Of a stretch of 64,000 nucleotides of DNA, positions 11,066-23,506 are shown piece by piece. Within the stretch, counting starts at the first letter, position 1, and every line of letters starts with the position of its first letter. A program made the translations under genes and the position numbers. The notes beneath the pieces are model-generated. The model saw nothing but the letters and a program-made list of their open reading frames with translations, was not told the origin of the DNA and searched no databases. The stretch comes from Tupaia tana (taxonomy: Eukaryota > Chordata > Mammalia > Scandentia > Tupaiidae): positions 185,845,505 through 185,909,504 of the forward strand of contig JAKSZU010000003.1 of assembly GCA_026018925.1 (NCBI GenBank), given 5' to 3'.

Positions 11066-11474
11066 GAGACATTATTTTAAAAGATTCTTGCACATCTGTA
11101 ACATGGTAGACGTTACATCTCGTAACATCTGTAAAGTGGTAGGTGTGTGAGAGATCATAAATAGAAGCTGTTATTACTAGAGATGCCCGCTCGGAAGGTG
11201 CTTATACCCTGCTAGAAAAGACCAGAGAAAAAACAACAAATGAAGATAACATGAGCGCATCCTCCACGGCTCAAGTGCAATGGAGGCCAGGAATGGACAC
11301 CCTCACGTCAGCCCTGGCTCAAGAGCAAGAAAGGCCTCACGGGGAGGGGACATCTCGTGGGAGAAAGGCATAGTGTAGCAAATCAGGCATCCATAACTGT
11401 GCGCTCCACTTGTGTGTCTGTCGTTTTGGGTCATGTGCCAGCTAATACCACTGTGGAAGAATTTCTCCACCCTA

Positions 11475-11708
11475 CTTTTTGTTTTGTTTTGAGAGAGTTT
11501 TGCCATAGGGTGCATGCGCTCGCCAGAGAGACACAGAGAGACAGGGAGACAGAAAGCAAAAAATCACCTTCTTCTCCATTCTCCTCTTGGGATTTTGGGC
11601 ATGCACACACATGCGTCTGACATGAGTTTCAAGCCTCCAGGTCCAGGACTTGAACTGCAGTTGGCCACTGTATGGCAGTATAGCCATTACGCTATTTGCC
11701 AGTTCCAT
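11475..11708 (-). mobile_element. tRNA-derived SINE, form A
   Basis: Minus-strand copy with an internal deletion: part of the middle block next to the CT region is missing. The head ends tttgccagttcc. Confidence 0.75.
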
Positions 11709-11709
11709 C

Positions 11710-13065
11710 CCACCTGGTTTTATTCAGCCCCATAAGCGGACAAAAAAAATCCAGGTACACACACATTGATTATTGCTCTGACAGGTCTCTTGGTTACCCC
11801 ACTGGGCCACAGACACAGAGACAACTTTAGAGAAGATCAGAGCAGCGTGTATGCTCCAAATTAACAGCCAGTGCTAGGCTGATGCTGACCGCAAAGCTCT
11901 CCTGGAAATGCCCACATTGCTGTGGCTACACAGACACAGAACAAAAGCATGTAAGCTTCTGTCCTTTCCACTCCCATGGAATTCCACTTGTCACAATAGG
12001 CTAGATATTTCCTCGGGTCCCAACTGTAGGCTGGGAACACCACCAGGACAATAACTAACGGGATCTTATTCATGCCTGGATCCTCTGCCCTGGCACAGAC
12101 TGAGGACCTGTTGCCCAGTAAATGCTTGGGAAAGGTGCCTGACTCTTCAGCTACATTCTGACTCATTCCAGAGTTATTTACAGGGATCATCCTGCAGGGC
12201 AAGATCAGTGCAAAAGAAAGTGCAGGAGAATAGCTGCTCATGGTGAGAGGAGAAGGGAGGCCCAGCAGCCTCTTCTGACAGGGAGAAACTCACTACCAGG
12301 ATCTGCATAAAAGCAGAGTCCACCAGCGGGCAGCCAGCTGCAAGGAGCAGAGACTTGGCCATCTGGAGGCAGGAAGGTGCACAGGCCACTAGGCTGAGCC
12401 AATGGGAGGCAGTCTCTTGGGCATCAGCCTTGCTCAGCTTGGTAGGCCCAATTCCCAGCGGTCGGGGGCAGTAGAGCCTCATGTGCCCATTACAGGGGCA
12501 GGGGCAGCACTGAGGAGGGGCTGGGCACTTGGTCATAGCACAGACCGTGGAGGGTCAGGAAGGAGACTTGAACCATAGGGTAAGCTGCATGACCAAGACA
12601 TGGGAACTTTGGGACATCAGTCTTCCTTCACTACAGGGCCTGGATTGGTGGCAGGATGTCACCAGCCCTCCCACACATAATGACTTTGCCCAGGACACTC
12701 CTACCTACAGCCGAACCTACTCTGCTGCGCTCTTCCACTTGGCCACCTGACTAGGCTGCCAACGCAGCTCAGAATGCGCTGGACCAGACTTCAGTTCCAA
12801 ATCTAAGACAACTTGCTCCTGGTCAACTGAAAGAGTGAAAGCCAACTAAACAAACGCCACTCAGAGGCTCACCAGAAAGGACTTGAGCTGAATTTCAACT
12901 CTGCATTTAGATCATTTAGATTTTCTAGCCTTTAGAGATAATGTGTAATCTTGAGCAATAACTCCAAAAAGGTTTTTCTCCAATTCTCTTCCCAGCATAC
13001 ACCTCCGCACCTAGGAACTACTTGCCTCGAGGAAAGCAGCTATAGCGCCAGTGAGCTCGGAAAAC
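11710..13065. other. Unique sequence, no gene seen
   Basis: Short open frames (up to 126 aa at 11861-12241, minus) show no domain, compositional signal or splice framing. Confidence 0.4.
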
Positions 13066-13200
13066 ACAGATTTGGGACTTGGATTGGCTTTTAACCAACT
13101 GTGGGACTTTGAGCAAACCAGTTACCCTCCCTGAGCCTGTTTCCTAACCCATAATATGGAGGATAATGCTAAGTACCCCCTGGTTTGATTATATTCCTTA
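13066..13200 (+). mobile_element. MIR SINE
   Basis: Has caactgtgggactttgagcaa, gttaccctccctgagcctg and tttcctaacccataatatgg in MIR order. Confidence 0.7.
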
Positions 13201-13824
13201 GGAATCAATATATTTGATACGTAGGTTTCTCATAAGAAAAACTATAAACATGTTAGAGACTTATTTATGTTCAGTAAGTGCTTGCTGATCCCTGGTGAAT
13301 AAGTGGCCGAGAAACTTAAGGTTATAACAAGACTCCATGTGGTGAGAGCAGGTCCCTCTCCATACTTCGGAATCCCCAGCTATGGTATCTGCCAGGCCTT
13401 GGAAAGCCACCTAACTGCCCAGGGGCCACTGCCCGGCTCACCCAGATCTTAACCACTGCAAGCATGCACTCTCTGTTCAGGACCTCCTCCACCCACCTCA
13501 GGCCTAGACTCCATCCTTAACCTTCACCTGTAAAATGAGATTCTTTCAGGCTCTTCAAGGGGTTTGAGGAGCATCACATAAGGAGCGAGGCTGGAATGTT
13601 TCTTTGAAAAGATGAAGCACTTGATAAATGCTACTTCTCCCCCTGCTCTCATCAGTGTACTTCAGTGTGGTCTCAGACTATGAGTCTCTGGAGGCCTGGG
13701 ATTGCTTCCTGGGTAAATGCTTTTGGTGCAGTGACCACACAGAGAGAGAAAAGTTTGACACACTTTGTGACTTCAGAGATATTAGCAAAAGCAGTGTCTT
13801 TCCAGGACAGAGGCTGGGAGGGAA

Positions 13825-13925
13825 GTCGGGACCCCTGGGTTCTAGCCTTGGTGGCTCTGCCAGTAAATTATGTGCATCATTTAACTTCTTTGGGCATTTT
13901 TCTTCACATGCACAATGGAATAAGC
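13825..13925 (+). mobile_element. MIR SINE fragment
   Basis: Has cctgggttctagccttggtg, gctctgccagtaaattatgtg and tttaacttctttgggcat. Diverged. It lies within the open frame 13678-14295 (minus), which is one reason for rejecting that ORF. Confidence 0.55.
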
Positions 13926-14589
13926 CACCCACATTCCTACTTGCCAGGATACCAGACAGGCAAAAAAAAAAAAATTGAAGAAAAAATAACACCATACAAA
14001 TAGAAATGTTTACAATTTCCAGAGGGTGAGAAGGATCAAGAAAGAAGAGATAGAAAAGAAAATGAAGGAGGAAAAGCAACACACAAAAGAGAGAGAAAGC
14101 ATGGATTTGGGATAAAGTGTGAGGGTCTTGAGAAAGGAAGGAGGGGATACCCTGGGCCTTCCCAATGTAGAAATGTTCCTCAGGCTGACAGTCAGTGACT
14201 AGGTAAGAAGTTTTACCCCAGAGGCTCCAGCAGGTAAAAGCAGAATGGAAGGAAATGAAGTCTTTCAGCCCCTGAGGTGGACAAGCCATACCCAAAGTGG
14301 CAGAAGTTCACAGCTGTTTGCTTTTGCAGCTCAGCTCAGAGCGAAAGGGTGAGTGCCCTACCTGTAAAATTTGCATAATTGTCCCTACTGAGACCTTTAC
14401 AGGCCACATCCTAGCATGTGAGGTTCAACTCAGGGAGCTCCACTTTAAGGGGGGCATTCAAAGACTAAAAGGTTTCTAGAGGCTGGTCACCAGAACAACA
14501 GGGTATGCTGAGATCACACCAGAAAACAAAGGGCTATGAGGTCTGGAAGTGTTGACTCACCTCGGCAAGAACTGGTGAGAACATGAGAT

Positions 14590-14880
14590 GCAAAGGCTCT
14601 CAGAATTAGAAGAAGAAAAGAAATCTTTAAAATCATCCAGCGAATCTTCACAATTCAGAATCTCAAATGCAACATCCCTGATGAGGAGTTATCCAGCTGC
14701 TGTCCAAACACTTCCAGTGTTGGAGACCTCATTACTTGTAAGTGAGTTCATCTCATTATCATTTGGACAATATAAAACTCTTTTCCCTCCTATTAACCCC
14801 ACATTAACCTTCTCCTGGCTTCCATCTATCCTCTGGGGGACACTAATAAGTCTAAATATGTTTTCGCTCTTTCAGAGAAT
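14590..14880 (+). mobile_element. L3/CR1-type LINE 3' end
   Basis: The block ccctgatgaggagttatccag, ccaaacacttccagtgttgg, agacctcattacttgtaag, and later ggggacactaataagtctaa, follows the conserved 3' end of L3/CR1 elements. The open frame here (14588-14899) is repeat-derived. Confidence 0.5.
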
Positions 14881-14889
14881 TGGAGACAG

Positions 14890-15985
14890 CTGGTTTTGAT
14901 GACTTGCACTGGGTCCTCCCACAGACTTTCCTGAGAACAGGACGCATTTTCAGTGTGTCCGCAAAGCACACTGTCCAGCCCCTTCCACGCTTGTACTGGA
15001 GCTCTGGGCCAGCTTGACCTCTGCCAGCTGTGAGGTGCTCAGTGCTGCCCAGCCTCGCTCAGGCTGTCTCCTGGCGAGGCTCAGATCTGTGTGAGCTCTA
15101 CGACTCAGTCTTGACCTCCTGCCCCACTTTAAGCAAACTCCGGTCCACCTCTTGGTCACAGTAGTTCTCCCCAGTGTGGCAGACTTGTCATGAACACATA
15201 TGCTCCACAACAAAGCCATTTTCCAAAACCTATGCCACATAATAGTGGCCAGTAATTCAACTTTAGACCTAACAATGGTTAATCCTAGAACGTTCAGTGG
15301 GCATTAAATATTCGCTTTTCTAACATTTCATTTGACAGATGAGAAAAGAATCCAGAGAGGCAAAATGATTCACTCAGATTAACAGAACTGAAAAGACAAC
15401 ATAAAGTCTAATCTTATTTTTCAGTCCCATGTAATTTCTACAGTAGTTTAGCAGGAGCAAGGCTGTTACATGAATTATTTCTTCCCATGACTCAGCAAAG
15501 AATTACTAAGTATCTACTACATGCTTTTAAGATATTCTCAGTAAGATTTGAAATAAGTGTCCCACAGAGATTTATGTCTTGGTGTGTGTGATCATACTGT
15601 GTGTGTGTGAGTGTGTGTGTGAAAGACAGAGAGAGATTTAACTAATTCTTTCAGGATGCCCACATTCATTCAACAATGATAACTAGCAGTCTTAAACCTG
15701 TGTACATACTGCTGCACGTGAAAAACAATAATAGTATGTTACCTCAGGCCTGTCTCTGTCTAGTGGGGACAATTCATAAACGCTATGTTAACATTATAAA
15801 CCCAAATGCAGGATTCTGTGGGGACCCAAAACTGAATGCCTAATAAGCAGGTAGGAGTGATGGTGTAAGTGTCCTTAATTGTGTGTGTGTAGATGTGTGT
15901 GTGGTTGGGGGATGGGGAGCCGGTATGGAATGAAGCTGCTAGTACTGGAGGTTTAAAAAGGCCTCAGGAAAAGCAGAGCAGAATC
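14890..15985. other. Mostly unique sequence with GT-rich patches
   Basis: Interrupted GT repeats occur at 15582-15622 and 15881-15902. No gene is recognised. Confidence 0.4.
15290..15500 (+). mobile_element. Possible MIR/L2-type fragment
   Basis: The segment catttgacagatgagaaaagaat ... agagaggcaaaatgattcactc resembles the conserved MIR antisense end. Weak. Confidence 0.35.
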
Positions 15986-15989
15986 TTCT

Positions 15990-16167
15990 TTTTTAAAAAA
16001 GAATTATTTTATTTAACTTTTGTGTATTTACTCATTTTACTTTGACCAGAGAGGGACAGAGTGGGGGCGGGGGGGTGAGAAAGCAAGCCACCAGGTCTGG
16101 GCCTCTAACCACGGTCTGCCATGCGGGAGTCCAGAGCCCTTAACCACCACACCACCTGCTGGCCCCA
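15990..16167 (-). mobile_element. tRNA-derived SINE, form B
   Basis: Minus-strand head ggccagcaggtggtgtggtgg, a CT block, and a tail made of taaaataattc-type sequence. Confidence 0.75.
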
Positions 16168-18335
16168 GGGCAGAATCTTGAAGCCTGACATGGACTGATC
16201 AGGCAGAAGAGACTGCAGAGAGTGAGCATGTGTGCCAAGATTGGGAGCAGGAAGGAGGCTGACTCGGCAGGCAAACAGACACTGCAGGAGCCAGGAGTTA
16301 CTGCAGGTGATGCAGGGTGAGGTAGACAGGTGAGGAAGGTCCTGAATGCCATTCTCTCTTAAGCTAAGGAATTTGATTTAATCCTAAAGGTGATGAGGAT
16401 TCGGAAAAAAAAAAATCAAGATAGAAACGCAGGATCAGGAAGGACTTTTAGAAAGCAAGCTCCGACAGAGTGGAGGAACAGGGTGGTAACGTCTAAAGTC
16501 GGAAAATCAAAGAGGAGACTATGGCAGGAATCCAGGTAAGAAACCAGGGTGGATCCTACAGGCTCCTGCCCCCCGCACACTATTTTTAAAGTCTGAAATC
16601 TAAGACAAGAGAAGAAATTGTTTATGTCCATCTCTCTAAAGCTTTGCAAAACTGCAACATCATCCTCATCATTCTCCACAGTGACTTGGTGACCCCAGAA
16701 AGTGATGTCAGCCTTAGAATCATGACCAGTAGTGAGATGTAGGAGCCTCAAATTAAGTGGTAGCTGACTGTACGAGCCACATACATCCAAAGGGGGCAGA
16801 GGTAGAGAAGTCCTGAAAAAATAAGGTCACGGTCCAGAAGCACAGAGAAGTCCAGCCCAAGCAAGACAAGTCAGAAACAAGACAAATACAAAAATTCCAG
16901 GAGGGACAAAACTAAAGGAACCAGTGGATCCTCAGGAATAGCGAATGAGGAGTGCAAGCAAGCTAGGAAACCAGTGAAGAAGCCAGCCCCTCTTTGTGGC
17001 AGTCCCTTATGGCAGAGTGCATTGGAGGAAGCCTGTACAATAAATACTCTGGTGAGAATCCGGGAAAGATGCCCCCTCTGGTGAGACAGGCAGCAAGCAG
17101 GCCACAAGAAGTAAGGGTTCACAGCAGGGCTGGCACACGTGGCTGGCCAGGGCCTGCGTGTGCGTGTGTGAGTGTTAAGTAGGAACATCTGGCGGGAGAG
17201 GGGACTGTGTGGGTGAGGAGGTGGCAGATCTCAACAAGCAGGCGGCTGTTTATAGCTGGCTAAACCCCATCACATGTGGTATAGAGCCATTCTCTCTTGG
17301 AGTGTATAGTCCAAGATGATTGATAAAGAGGGTGACACAGGAAACCTAAAATAACAACGTCGTTCCTTATTGAAGGAAAATGCTGATGTAGGCAAGTCTG
17401 AGCCTTTTTGGAATTGAGTTTTCTGACATCATCGGCCAGTTCCCAGGAAAGCTTGATTACTTTTTTATAAGGTAATTTTTTTTGAAAATCAGGAGCATCG
17501 ACAAGCAGCATGCTACTTAGAATGACCTGAAGTAAGCAGCCTCCGCTGACTAGCAGGGGCACCAGGATTTTCACAAAATTTACGAGGCTCTGCTGTAAGG
17601 CCACAAGTGAGCTACAGACCCGGAGCCACACCAGGGGAGGTTCTTGGTTATAAAAGTTTGGGATTAAAATTTTTCTCTGTATTAGCACTATATCCAGACC
17701 AAAAACAAAAAACAAACAAACAAAAAAAGATTTCAAGTATCAATTATCGTCTTTCAAGCCCTCCAAACTGGCCCTGAATATGCCCTATTGCAAGCTAGGA
17801 AAAAAATCATTCAAGGGATGAACAGAGGCCAATGTGTCAACCCCATCTAAATTTCTGGGCCTTGGCTGTTTTAAATTAGATTCTCAATGCTGCTCCCATG
17901 ACACTTGACTTTGCTCTGCAGTGGAAAAGCTATTTTTGTGCTCTGAGCCACAGATATTTACATGGAAGCACACCCATAATTCCAATCATGTTTTGTTTAC
18001 ATAATGCTCTTGTTCTCAATTTAAGGACAGTCAGAGCTATCATCGTTATTATTACTTTGATAAAGCACCTGCAGAAAGCAACATTCTTTGAGCCAAATAC
18101 AGATTCCACAGGACCTAGGTGTTTGTTGTACAGAGGGTAGACTTCAGGTGTTGTGAAATCTCAGGGAATACTTTCAGCTGTTCTACCTCCAATAGCTACC
18201 TCTTTGTGGATTCTCTATCCCCACACACTCTACAGATGCTCAGGGCCTTCATGATCCCTCTTTGGAAAACCTAGTCCAAAAAGTGGCTCTATTTGATATT
18301 TATACCTTTCATACTCCCTCTAGGGTCTTTGTGTT
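16168..18335. other. Unique sequence, no gene seen
   Basis: Two open frames over 120 aa (16416-16790 and 17260-17736, minus) are leucine/phenylalanine-rich by composition. They match no family I recognise. Confidence 0.4.
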
Positions 18336-18350
18336 TAAAATATTATCTTT

Positions 18351-18624
18351 TTTTTCTTTTTTCTTTTTTTTCCCAGAGAGGGGTTTTTGCTATAGGGCGC
18401 ATGTGCTTGCCAGAAAGACAGAGAGAGACAGAGAGACAAAAAGCGAGAAATCGCCCCCCAGGGGGGATGGCCGTGCCGCAACCCCTTCTTCCTCCATTCT
18501 CCTCTCATGGTCATGCACATACACGTGCCCCTGGTGTGAGTTTAAGCCGCCAGGTCTGGCACTCAAACTGCAGTCGACTACATGGGAGTCCAGTGACATA
18601 GCCATTACGCCAACTGCTGGTCAC
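18351..18624 (-). mobile_element. tRNA-derived SINE, form A
   Basis: Full-length minus-strand copy. The target duplication taaaatattatcttt / taaaatactatcttt lies at 18336 and 18625. Confidence 0.85.
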
Positions 18625-18756
18625 TAAAATACTATCTTTAATAATTAAATGAAGGGTTTTATCTCCTTAAAGAATGGGAGAATCAACAAATAAAGCAAAG
18701 AGGTATTTCTGGTTCTTAAGTAACAACATAGTTATTTATAGGAAGTGGAGCAATAG

Positions 18757-18917
18757 GCTGGGAGGGCTAAACCATGGTATAAACACATTATGGCCAGTCC
18801 TTTGGCTTTGTAGCTAAGGGTACCAGATCCCAGATTTGAATAACACATTAAATGCATGTTTGAGTGTGCCCAAAATCTCAACAGGATGGAGAAATGGAAA
18901 ACAGACTGTGGCATGAC

Positions 18918-18957
<40 letters not shown>

Positions 18958-19022
18958 CAAGTGCATGTGACCTCTAGCAAATTTAAAAAAAAAAAAAAAA
19001 AGAAAGAAAGAAAGAAAGAAAG
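18757..19022 (+). mobile_element. tRNA-derived SINE, form C, with CT microsatellite
   Basis: Diverged head ggctgggagggctaaaccatgg, then gtgcccaaaatctcaacagg. A 34-bp CT array (18921-18954) and an A/GAAA tail follow. Confidence 0.65.
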
Positions 19023-19059
19023 TTCTTAATTTAATAAGTTCATAAAATAAAATTAATAA

Positions 19060-19930
19060 TAATTTAATAAAAAAACTACCAAAACCTTAAGCAAACTTCA
19101 TATTTAATGGACAAGCTCTACAAATCCTCATTAGAGACAGTAAGAATATAGGGGTGTCCTTCATCACTGTTAGTACAGAACACTGTATTAGAGGGTCTAA
19201 TCACAACACAAGGCAACACACCAAGAAAAGATACAAGAGTTATAAAAAATATAGACATTATTGACAACTTATTGTCATTTTTCTGAATGTCTACATAGAA
19301 AATTCAAGAATATCTGCATGAAAAACTAATAAAACCAAAAAGAAAAGTCAGCCAGGATGTGAGGTAAAAGATTGGAATTTCTGACCAGGATGTTTCTATG
19401 GGGCAGAAAATATAATAAGAAAACAGATGCCATTTAAAATATCAACAAAATCAGCCCAGTCACAGTAACACAGGCAGTAGGATACTGCTGAACAACACTG
19501 GAGCCGCATGGGAGACCAAGGTTTGGAACCCAGGTCAGCTTGAATACTCTGGGTATGCTCACAGGTGCCTGTGGTTCTGGCTGGCTGGGAGACTGGAGGG
19601 AAGATCACAGCATGGAGAGATCTTGCCAAGGGCACCTATCTCTCTCTAAATAAATAACTACTTAAAAATTAAAAAATAAAATCTATAGGAAATAAATACT
19701 ACAGAAAATTTAAAAGACATTTATAGGAAAAATCACCAGTCATTGTTCACCTGCATAAAAGGAGAAGGTGGTAAGATCTAATACCATAAAGATGTCAGTA
19801 TATGTTGAATGCAATTTCAATGAAAATCTCAATACGAGTTTTTGTGTGTATGCAATTAGACAAACTAAAATTTATACAAACTAGTAAAATCCAAAAACTT
19901 CAAGAAACTCTGAAAAATATGAAAAGTAAC
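19060..19930 (+). mobile_element. L1 ORF2 fragment, interrupted by a SINE
   Basis: Sequence of 19,085-19,380 (agcaaacttcatatttaatgg ... gaatgtctacatagaaaatt) follows the reverse-transcriptase part of mammalian L1 ORF2. After a form-D SINE at 19459-19660, ORF2-like sequence resumes (gatgtcagtatatgttgaat, caatttcaatgaaaatctca). Many stops make it a fossil. Confidence 0.65.
19459..19660 (+). mobile_element. tRNA-derived SINE, form D, nested in L1
   Basis: Contains aacactggagccgcatggg, a B-box-like ggtttggaaccc and a tail ctctctaaataaataact. It interrupts an L1 ORF2 fragment. Confidence 0.6.
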
Positions 19931-19964
19931 CATAATTATTAATAATTTTGATGTGCTTCCTTAC

Positions 19965-20120
19965 ATGGTGGACACTCTTCTACATATTTCTTTATGTATT
20001 GTCTTCTCACAATTATCCTTCAAATGGATGCTATTATTATTTCTATTTTATAGATGAGGAGATTGAGAGATGTTAGGTAACTTGCCCAGTGCTACAGTGC
20101 TAGACAAATCACAAATACTC
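19965..20120 (+). mobile_element. MIR SINE
   Basis: Contains ggatgctattattatttcta, ttttatagatgaggagattga and ttaggtaacttgcccagtgc, the hallmark end of MIR. Confidence 0.65.
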
Positions 20121-20401
20121 CTTAACTGCTGAGCAGAAAAAAAAAGTATTCTAAATCTGTACCCAGACATACATGTAGAATATTTCAGAGAAAATCCTAA
20201 AAGCTACCAGAGAAACAACAGATTATTTCATAACAAAATGACAATCATTTGTCATCAGACTTCTAAAGCAGTAGCAATAGATGCAAGAAGACAATGCTGT
20301 AGTATCTTCCAAGTACTGAAGGGAAATTATTTTGAGTATAGAATTCTACACCCAACCAAACATTCTCTTGTGAATAGAGCAAAATAAAAACACTTTCAGA
20401 A

Positions 20402-20674
20402 GGACCAGCAGTTAGCATAATGGCTATGTCGCTGAACTCCCACGTAGTCGACCGTGGTTCGAGTCCCGGACCCGGTGGCTTAAACTCACGCTGGGCGCAT
20501 GTGCGTGCGTGCCCAAGATCCAGAGAGGAGAATGGAGGAGAAGGAATTGTGGCGTGGCCATCCCCCCTGGGGGGTGATTTCTCGCTTTCTATCTCTCCGT
20601 CCCTCTCTGTCTGTCTGGCGAGCGCACGCGCCCTATAGCAAAAACCTCTCCAAAAAAAGAAAAAAAAAAAAAAA
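20402..20674 (+). mobile_element. tRNA-derived SINE, form A, young
   Basis: Retains ggttcgagtcccggacccgg and many CpGs, which marks a young copy. Inserted in an old L1 fragment, with an approximate duplication around cactttca. Confidence 0.85.
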
Positions 20675-20700
20675 AAAACTTTCAAAAATACAACATTTTA

Positions 20701-20957
20701 TTTTCTTTTGGTTTCTACCATAGGGCATGTGTGCTCACTGGGGAAAGACAGAGATACAGAGGAAGTGAGAAATCACCCCCCAGGGCGATGGCCAAGCTGC
20801 AATCCCTTTTCCTCCATTCTCTTCTCAGGATTTTGGACACACACATGCACACAAACATGCCCAGCAAGATTTTCAAGCCACCAGGTCCAGACTCAAACTG
20901 TGGTCGGCCATATGGGAATCCAGCACCTTGACCACCATGCCATCTACTGGTCCCAAT
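20701..20957 (-). mobile_element. tRNA-derived SINE, form A/C
   Basis: A minus-strand copy directly after the plus-strand copy, forming a tail-to-tail inverted pair. Diverged by several small indels. Confidence 0.75.
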
Positions 20958-21060
20958 ATATATTAAAGTTTACCCAAGATGCATTATAAAAGAACTTCTA
21001 AATTTATGTCAACATGTCAACATGAAGGAAGATAAACCCAGAAGAAAAGAGTGGGCAGTA

Positions 21061-22187
21061 ACAGGCCTCAAAAAACACTAAATATAGCAATATAAAGTAC
21101 AAGAGGAAACTGGAACCCAAGGAAAAGGATAGGTGGGAAATACAAAGTGTTAAGATATATGTTCTTAGGCATCAAAAATAGGGAGGCCACAAAATCCCAT
21201 CGAGCTGCTAGAAGCCGGCTGCTAAATTGGCTCTGAGCTTCCTTTTGGCCAAGTGAGAAATGAGAAGCATCAGTTAAAGGCTCCACTGCATCCAAAAGAC
21301 AAAACACATGAATTGCTCACAAAGACTGTTCTTCAAACAGGCCAGAAATTTCTCATGTGGTCAAATAGATACAAGACCTGGGAATTGGTCTGAGTGTGAT
21401 GATTTAGAAAAGAGATCCTCGACTCTGATCTTAAAATTTCTCTTTCAATAAGGAGATGATTATCATTGAGAACCATCAACCTTAGAGAAATCTCTTTTTT
21501 TTGAGGAACAGAAAAGATAAAGCTCCCTTCCTAGGGTCTGCTATTTGATCATCCAGGTGTTTTAGAAAAGCTAATCCTTCTAGGAATCTTTAGGTATATT
21601 CCACAAAGAGGACAGATAGGTGACCTCTGAGGCCTGGAAGGGGTGGAAGGCATAAGATGGACCTTCTTTTCCAGAACTATCCCCAGAATCGCTCACACCA
21701 AATATTCCCATCTCCATTAATCAGTCAACCTTGTCAATGCACGGAATCACTCACATAGCCAGGCTTCCAAAATATAGTTTATTGTTGTGTTTTCCCAGTA
21801 ATAACCATTGAGAAACAACAAGCTTTTCTTTTGACCTACTCTGACATTCCACATAGCATGCAGGTAAGTGGAAGCATGGGCGCTTTCCCTGGATCTCTCT
21901 ACCCTTCACACGTGCCTGACACAGATCAGGGAAAGCCCACAGTGGCAGAGCTCTGAACACATGATGTGTCTGGTCTACTTTTAAAGTCCTGCCTATCCTA
22001 AGACTGTCAGAATCCCACAGGTTTCCTAGAACTCCAGGCTGTCTGGGAAGCCTCAGGGGGCTGGATACTTCTCGTGGATAGAGCTGGCTCCCAAGGGAAG
22101 GTGAGCGACCTCTGGTGCAGCCTGGAGCAGTTCTCAAGGACTTCCAAAGAGAAGGCGATGGGAGGTAGAGGCATTTTACAATGAATC
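21061..22187. other. Unique sequence, no gene seen
   Basis: No repeats or exons recognised. A 128-aa open frame at 21751-22137 (minus) is unsupported. Confidence 0.4.
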
Positions 22188-22201
22188 AAAACAGCAGTTC
22201 T

Positions 22202-22474
22202 TTTTTTTTTTTTTTCTTTTTTTGGAGAGGTTTTTGCTATAGGGCGCGTGCGCTCGCCAGACAGACAGAGAGAGACAGAGAGATAGAAAGCAGGAAATCA
22301 CCCCCCAGGGGGTATGGCCACGCCGCAATCCCTTCTCCTCCATTCTCCTCTCGGGATCTTGGGCACGCACGCACACGCGCCCAGCGTAAGTTTAAGCCGC
22401 CGGGTCCGGGACTCGAACCGCGGTCGACTACGTGGGAGTCCAGCGACATAGCCATTACGCTAGCTGCTGGTCCC
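22202..22474 (-). mobile_element. tRNA-derived SINE, form A, young
   Basis: Full length, CpG-rich. A perfect 14-bp duplication aaaacagcagttct lies at 22188-22201 and 22475-22488. Confidence 0.9.
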
Positions 22475-22641
22475 AAAACAGCAGTTCTTATGAAAGCATG
22501 GCATTCTCCCTCCCTTTTCTACACTATTTTCCCTTTATAATTAAAATAATAATAGTAATATACACTTGCAGAGAGAGAGTAGATAATAGTGCTTAATATG
22601 CATAGACTTTAACTACTGACCTAAATTTAAAATTTGATTCT

Positions 22642-22912
22642 AGAGGCCAGCAGATGGCATAGCGATTTCATCACTGAACTCCCACATGGGCAACCACGGT
22701 TCGATTCTTGGACCTGGTGGCTTGAAACTCATACTGGGTGCATGTGCATGTGTGCCCATGATCTGGGAGGAGAATGGAGGAGAAAGGATTGCAGTATGGT
22801 CATCTGCCCTGGAGGGTGATTTCTTGCTTTCCCTCTCACTGTCTCTGTCTCTCCCTCTCTATGGAGAGAACACGCACCCTAAGGCAAAAGCCTCTTAAAA
22901 GCAAAACAAAAC
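22642..22912 (+). mobile_element. tRNA-derived SINE, form A/C
   Basis: The head gaggccagcagatggcatag with ggttcgattcttgg as B box. It is full length, with an aaaacaaaacaaa tail. Confidence 0.75.
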
Positions 22913-22914
22913 AA

Positions 22915-23080
22915 ATTTGACTCTAGCACTTAGTGACTATGGAGCCTTGGGCAAGATAGCCCTGTGATCCCCATTTCTGAATTTCCATAATGAAAATAAT
23001 AGTGGTTATTACCTCAAAGATTTTTAAAATGAAATAACATATGTAAGTGCTTAATTCTCAATAAATGTGAACCATTATGA
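22915..23080 (+). mobile_element. MIR SINE
   Basis: Contains cacttagtgactatggagcct, ttgggcaagatagccctg, cataatgaaaataatagtgg and aagtgcttaattctcaataaa. Confidence 0.65.
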
Positions 23081-23152
23081 TTGTTAAAAAGTCAAGAAAT
23101 ACAGGCAAGCACAATGAAAACCAGAAGCATCTATAATTCTACCATTCATTTC

Positions 23153-23385
23153 TTTTTTTTATTGCCAGAGGGTGTGTACACTTGCCAGAGGGATATAAAG
23201 GGAAAGCACAGCCCAGTGGGGTGTAGTCACACATAATCCCTTCTCCTCCATTCTTCATTCCTGTCAGGATTTTAGCATGCATACACGTATGTTCAGAATG
23301 TTTTTCAAAACAGTGATAGGGTTAGAATGGTGGTCAGCCATGTGGGACTGGCTCCTTTAACCACTGCAGTAGGGGGCTGGCCCCC
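23153..23385 (-). mobile_element. tRNA-derived SINE, form C
   Basis: Diverged minus-strand copy with the ggtgtgtacacttgccagag end, the middle block and a head at about 23330-23385. Confidence 0.6.
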
Positions 23386-23506
23386 ACGATCCATTTTGAT
23401 GCATATAGTTCCAATATTTTTAAATGTATTTTCAAAGACTGCTCTCCATTTAATAACTGTTTTTAATTTAATCTTATACCCTAAGCATGTTCTGTGTAAT
23501 TTGACT

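Larger units (their letters stand above)
20150..21060 (+). mobile_element. L1/HAL1-type ORF1-region fragment, interrupted by two SINEs
   Basis: The block gaaaatcctaaaagctaccag ... ccaagtactgaagggaaat ... gaattctacacccaacca is typical of the end of L1/HAL1 ORF1. It continues after the SINE pair with cattataaaagaacttcta. Both inserted SINEs (20402 plus, 20701 minus) are younger than the L1. Confidence 0.5.

Noticed and set aside
13678..14295. 205-aa minus-strand open frame with hydrophobic stretches
   Set aside because: It spans a MIR fragment and A-rich DNA. The hydrophobicity comes from poly-T on the minus strand. No family resemblance.
17260..17736. 158-aa minus-strand open frame with a possible membrane segment
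   Set aside because: Phe/Leu richness is due to an A-rich plus strand. No splice framing, no recognised domain and no CpG promoter.
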